From: Rosa chinensis | Lineage: Eukaryota > Streptophyta > Magnoliopsida > Rosales > Rosaceae | DNA: 64,000 bases | Reading direction: 5' to 3' | NCBI RefSeq assembly: GCF_002994745.2 | Contig: NC_037094.1 | Coordinates: 41,099,456 to 41,163,455 of the forward strand | Part shown: one piece after another, positions 58,926 to 64,000 of the stretch | Layout of the letters: each line of letters starts with the position of its first letter | How positions within the stretch are numbered: position 1 is the first letter of the stretch | Notes under the pieces: model-generated | What the model was told of the DNA's origin: nothing | What the model saw: the letters and a program-made list of their open reading frames with translations, nothing else | Database searches by the model: none | Position numbers and translations under genes: made by a program

Positions 58926-59828
58926 AGAAGATAATTAGATGTGAATAGTGACGTTTTGTTTGTTTGTGTGAAAGTTTTGTGTAAATGGTGTCTAATCTTG
59001 TTAAACAAAGGAAATGTAAAGAATTAATTATAAATATTGTTAAATTCTTGATTTATTATAAGTGTGTAAAATCGTATGAGTAGATAAGGGCCCTTTTGTT
59101 AATATTGGCCTTAACCCTTCATTAGTGCCTTTCTAAGGTCTTATGAAGTTGAGGGCGGCTTTTATTAACATTTGGAGGACTGTCTAACACATGAGTTCTT
59201 TTCAAGCTGAGTAAGGGGCATATAGGTGGTGTCTTAGGTTGAGACCCTGGGTGATGGGTTAAATTGGATCTCAGAGATACTATAGACCGTGCGTAAACCA
59301 CAATGTGGGAGTAGCCAATAGGGGCCTAAACCTCAATGAGGGAGTAGCCTCCGTAGTGTCACCAAAATGAGTCCTCCCTCTCACTTACCTCTTAATCTGG
59401 CCATCTAGCCTTCTGAAACAAAGGGAAGTGACTTATGTCTAGGCGACTATCCCTAGATCGTATCTCACCAATAGTAGTGGTTTCTATTGGGCTCGACTTA
59501 CAACTTGTAATCAATTGAGATATTAACTTTATTTTGTAAAGATAATAAGATACTTGAACATAACCTCCACTTGTAAATTGTGTTGTTTTGTACATTTTAT
59601 ACTTGTATAAACTTCTTACGTGGTTTATTTGTGAAAAGATTGTGGATAGTTTTAATTTATACTCTATTTTATACTTGTATAAATCATAAATAGTAAAGTC
59701 GTGAATAGTAACTTGTGAATAGTGACTCGTGAATAGTAAGGTTGATGTATAAATCACTAATTTGTAATTAACTCACTTTATACTTTGCTAACTTCTTTGA
59801 ATTTTGATGATGTTCAGGATTCCTATGA
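58085..59828 (+). other. Leader of element H with primer site
   Basis: Primer binding site 58090-58108. A TTAATTAG-type minisatellite at about 58206-58245, hairpins at 58532-58542 (CCTC/GAGG), 59298-59308 (CCAC/GTGG) and 59331-59341 (CCTC/GAGG), poly(A) 58888-58923. The first hairpin has CCTC/GAGG where A has CCAC/GTGG. Confidence 0.85.
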
Positions 59829-62800
59829 ATGACCGAGCCTTTTAGATCCTCTACACTAAAGGAAATTGAAGCAAGGCTCGCTCGCTTGAAGGGTCCTTCA
59901 CTTCTTGAGCAGACAAGCCCTTCCCCTTCGACACACAGAGGGTACATCTTTAACGAACAAGGGAAGAGGACCTACTGTTCTGAGGAGTCTACATCACCTA
60001 CACCAAGTCCATCTCCTCCTTCACGTTCACCTTCACCTGTGATTTCGTCCAACTCTACACCACCACCTTCACCACCACCTGAAGAAGTCGAAGAAGAGAG
60101 AATGGCATCTATTAGGGAACTTTCCACTGCAACTGTTGAAGGAGGACCCCCTACAGGCATAGTATACCCTCCCCCTGCAGCTGGAAGACAAGCAGAGTTT
60201 GAGCTAAAGAGTGGTTTGTTGCACAAGCTCCCTATCTTCCATGGACTTAATATGGAGGACGCTAACAAGCATGTTCGAGAATTTCAATCTGTTTGTGCAA
60301 ACATGCAACCACAAGGGGCAGATGAGAACCTTCTTAAGATGAGAGCATTTCCATTCTCTCTAGCTGATAGAGCCAAGGATTGGCTATATGAACTCCCTGC
60401 AGGACGTATCACTTCATGGGAGACAATGAGAAAGGCCTTCTTGGAGAAATACTTCCCAGCTTCTAAGGTCATCACACTTAGAAAGAAGCTTAGTGGAATA
60501 GAGCAAGCCCATGATGAGTCCTATGCTGCTTACTATGAGAGGTTCAATTCCTTACTTGCACAGTGTCCTCAACATCAGATGAAGGATGAGACCCTACTCA
60601 CATGTTTCTATGAAGGACTCTTACCCTTGGAAAGGCAAATGTTGGATGCTGCAGCTGGAGGAGCTTTTGTGGATAAGTCCCCTACAGTTGGGAAGGAGCT
60701 GATAGCTAATCGTGCCTTGAACTCTCAACAATATGAGGGGGTAGGACACTCTACTCGTAGGGTGCATGAGATGAGCAAGAATACTGCAATTGAGGACCAA
60801 CTGAATAAGCTTACTCTACTCATGAACCAAGTGGTAAGTTCCAAGGGACCAAGTGCAACAATAGCTTGTGGGGTATGCTCTATGCAAGGGCATGTTACAG
60901 ATCAGTGCCCTCAACTTAATGAGAATGGAGGATGGGAATCTGCAAATGCTATTGGAGGATATCAAGGAGGATACCAAGGAGGACCTCAACGTCCTAGACA
61001 TGACCCTTACTCCAATACGTACAACCCAGGATGGAGGGACCATCCCAACTTCAAGTGGACTAACAATGATAACGTTCAGAATCCTCTTGGTGGGAACTTC
61101 CAACGTCCTCAAGGGCCTTCATTCCAAGGATCATCTTTTCAAAGGCCCTACATGCCCCCGCCTCAACAGAACTCAGGACCTTCAATGTCTCACTATGACA
61201 AAACGTTGGAAGCCTTGACTAGTTCCACCCAGGCCTTGACAAACTCTACTCAAGCTTTGATTCAAGGACAACAGACCCACACTAAGGATATTGCAGATCT
61301 TAAGAAACAGATGGGCCAAGTTGTGGACTTCATGAGCAAGATTCATGAGACTGGGAAGCTTCCTAGTGGCACAATACCTAACCCTAAGGGTAATGTGGAG
61401 AATGCATCAGTTGTGACTACGAGGAGTGGGAGACCATTTGTGGATCCACCCAAGCAACCCAAGAAGGTCCAAATGAGCATAGAAATTGAGGAAGACCAAG
61501 AACCCACCAAGTTGGGTATTGAGAAGGACCCTGCAACGTCAAAGGAAGAGACCAAGGCATCCTCATCTTTAAAGGCAAAACCGGAAATCAAAGGTAATAA
61601 TTCTAACTTATCAAATTCGGTTATTGCTAACCCTTCTTCTTCTTGCATGCCCTTCCCACGCAGGTTTGCCCAATCTAAGAAGGATGAAAGTGACCAAGCT
61701 ATCTTGGAAACTTTCAAGAAGGTGCAAGTAAACCTACCCCTCCTAGAGGCCATCAAGCAAGTCCCTAAGTATGCCAAGTTCCTCAAAGAGCTTTGCACTA
61801 CTAGGAGAGTAAACCGTGAAAAGGAGGTGGTAAAGGTAAGTGAGAATGTCTCTGCCCTAATTCAGAGGAAGATCCCTCCAAAGTGTAAGGATCCTGGAAG
61901 CTTTACCATTCCTTGTACTATTGGTAACTCTAGATTTAAGAATGCCATGCTAGACCTAGGTGCATCTGTTAATGTTATGCCCTACTCTGTTTATGAAACC
62001 CTAGGTCTAGGGGAACTTAAATCTGACAACGTTATCATCCAGTTAGCTGACAGATCCAATGCATACCCTAGAGGTTTGTTGGAGGATGTGCTTGTACAGG
62101 TTAACCATCTTATCTTCCCAGCTGATTTTTATGTATTGGAAATGGAGGACTCCCCTGTAAGTTCCACTCCATTGCTTTTGGGACGTCCTTTCTTAAGGAC
62201 AGCTAGGACGAAGATTGATGTGTATGAAGGCTCTCTTACAATGGAGTTCGATGGTGACATTATTGGCTTTAACATCTTTGAAGCCATGAGGTATCCCCTA
62301 GAGGTTAATGATTGTTTTTCTGCTGACATTTTGGATGAACTTGCGCAGAAAATGTTTGATGTTATGCATGAGGATACCCTAGTCACTACCCTTGAGAGTG
62401 GGGTAGGCTATACAAAGGAAGGCGTCACCATCTCAGAGGACAAGTTGAAAGACACTTGTGAGGATAAAATCATTGAAAACGTCTCCTTCCTTGAGGCATC
62501 ACCCTTTATAGGTAAGTCTGTTTCTCCATTGTCCATTCAGTTATCCACTAACAAGACTTTACCTTCAGTGGTCCAGGCCCCAGAACTTGAGCTAAAACCT
62601 CTTCCAGACCATTTGAAGTATGTCTACTTAGGGGACAAGGAAACCTTGCCAGTGATTGTGTCCTCTGCACTAACAACTCCACAAGAAGAGAAGTTGGTGG
62701 AAATGTTGAAGCAACACAAGACCGCCATAGGATGGACATTGGCGGATATCAAGGGAATCAGCCCTACAACTTGCGTCCACAGGATACTTCTAGAGGAGGG

Positions 62801-64000
62801 GTCTAAACCCACTAGAGAGGCTCAACGTCGTCTCAACCCTCCAATGATGGAAGTAGTGAAGAAGGAGGTTATCAAACTCCTTGATTGTGGGGTAATCTAC
62901 CCTATTTCTGACTCCAAGTGGGTCTCTCCAGTTCAGGTCGTGCCCAAGAAGTCTGGGATCACTGTGGTAAAGAATGCTGATAACGAACTGGTGCCCCAAA
63001 GGACAGTAACAGGCCACAGAGTATGCATTGACTATAGGAGGCTCAACGCAACCACAAGGAAAGACCACTTTCCTCTGCCATTCATTGACCAGATGCTTGA
63101 GCGCCTAGCTGGACATGACTACTACTGCTTCCTGGATGGATACTCTGGTTACAACCAGATTGCAATTGCAAATGAAGATCAAGAGAAGACAACCTTCACT
63201 TGCCCCTTTGGAACGTTTGCCTATAGACGTATGCCTTTCGGACTTTGCAACGCTCCAGGTACCTTTCAGAGGTGTATGGTAAGTATCTTTTCAGATTATA
63301 TTGAGAAAATCATAGAGGTATTCATGGATGACTTTTCAGTTTTTGGAAAGAATTTTGATGATTGTCTTAATAATCTGGAGATAATTCTGAAACGTTGCAT
63401 GGAAACTAACCTTGTCTTAAACTGGGAAAAATGCCATTTTATGGTTAAACAAGGAATAGTTCTAGGACATATTGTCTCTGCTAGGGTATAGAGGTTGATA
63501 AAGCCAAGGTTGATATTGTGCGTCACTTACCCTCTCCCACTTCTGTGAGAGAGATTCGTTCTTTCCTTGGTCATGCAGGTTTTTACAGGAGGTTCATCAA
63601 GGACTTCTCCAAAATTTCGAGACCCTTATGTCAACTACTCCAGAAGGATGTGTCCTTTCACTTTGACAAGGAGTGTCAAGAAGCTTTTGACAAGCTTAAG
63701 GAGTTGTTGACATCTGCCCCCATCATGTTACCTCCAGACTGGTCCTTGCCCTTTGAGTTAATGTGTGATGCCTCTGACTACGCAGTTGGAGCCGTTTTGG
63801 GACAAAGGAAGGAAAAGCTGCCCTATGCCATCTACTACGCCTCAAGGACTCTCAATGATGCACAAATGAACTACTCCACCACAGAGAAAGAGCTCCTTGC
63901 AGTTGTCTTTGCCCTTGAGAAGTTTCGCTCCTATTTACTTGGTACCAAAGTTACTATCTTTACTGACCATGCAGCTTTGAAATACTTGATGACCAAGAAG
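59829..64000 (+). pseudogene. gag-pol: Gag-Pol of element H, frameshifted and cut by window end
   Basis: The frame 59829-63491 (1220 codons) covers Gag with CCHC knuckle, protease (DLGAS, D709) and most of RT (FMDD, D1167/D1168). A run of three G (63484-63486) replaces four in A (after CTCTGCTA), shifting the frame into a stop at 63491. Homology continues in another frame from about 63488 through the RT thumb and RNase H to the window end. Integrase is outside. Protein identity with A is very high. A single homopolymer change is also a typical sequencing error, so the break should be treated with care. Confidence 0.93.

Larger units (their letters stand above)
46577..64000 (-). mobile_element. 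Element G: gag-only non-autonomous element, split by H
   Basis: Minus-strand element: 3' LTR 46577-48890, polypurine tract, 3' noncoding region, gag, leader, primer site, and 5' LTR from 54170 until H interrupts it at 55721. The rest of the 5' LTR and the target duplication lie beyond the window. Pol is deleted. The two LTRs match over the shared 1552 bp with one difference seen (C 47899, G 55492), so it moved recently despite lacking enzymes. The design recalls the gag-bearing terminal-repeat elements (TR-GAG) known in plants. Confidence 0.9.
55722..64000 (+). mobile_element. Element H: Athila-like retrotransposon, cut by window end
   Basis: Complete 5' LTR (55722-58084), primer site, leader and most of gag-pol; the remainder is outside. 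Inserted in G's 5' LTR. Its coding region is a close relative of A's, but its LTR is the longer 2.36 kb type of D and G. Confidence 0.95.

Overview
The window is plant nuclear DNA made entirely of LTR retrotransposons and their debris. I recognise no host gene, tRNA, rRNA or CRISPR array. All coding sequence is Ty3/gypsy gag-pol. The reverse transcriptase motifs ([20 protein letters not shown]), the primer binding sites complementary to plant tRNA-Asp, the 1.7-2.7 kb LTRs and the absence of a visible chromodomain point to the Athila-like branch of the non-chromovirus gypsy elements. The host is a higher plant, probably a eudicot; I cannot name the species. This density of nesting is typical of pericentromeric or other gene-poor DNA.

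Layout. 1-1312: part of a minus-strand LTR (type H), inserted in the 3' tail of an older element (X, 1313-1897). 1898-5369: a train of one complete and two 5'-truncated A-type LTRs. Element A (4447-37424, plus) has an uninterrupted 1883-codon gag-pol. Its 3' LTR is split by element B (15647-36386, minus), which has no gag and almost no pol. B's 5' LTR is split by element C (20979-35374, plus), complete except for one frameshift. Matching 5-bp target duplications (TTCAA for B, ATTGT for C) prove the order A, then B, then C. 37425-38080 is scrambled LTR DNA with filler repeats. 38081-46329 is a truncated minus-strand relative of C (element F), whose gag is split by two solo LTRs (D and E, each with a perfect target duplication). 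46324-46576 is an A-type LTR scrap. Element G (from 46577, minus) is a gag-only element with pol deleted. Its 5' LTR is split by element H (from 55722, plus), an A-like gag-pol with one frameshift, which runs off the window.

How the parts relate. A, C and H are the autonomous type (capsid, protease, RT-RNase H, integrase). B and G are deletion derivatives that would need those proteins from a relative. Coding capacity differs greatly, but all copies keep the same noncoding apparatus: tRNA-Asp primer site, a long leader with small hairpins, a hairpin just after the pol stop, a 2-2.5 kb 3' noncoding region with three PPT-like G-tracts, and a 10-nt U5/PBS complementarity. Several stems carry compensatory changes between copies. 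Together with heat-shock-element arrays in the C-type LTR, these shared cis signals are the most interesting and possibly undescribed content here. LTR pairs of B, C and G differ by only about one position when read by eye, so these insertions are recent.
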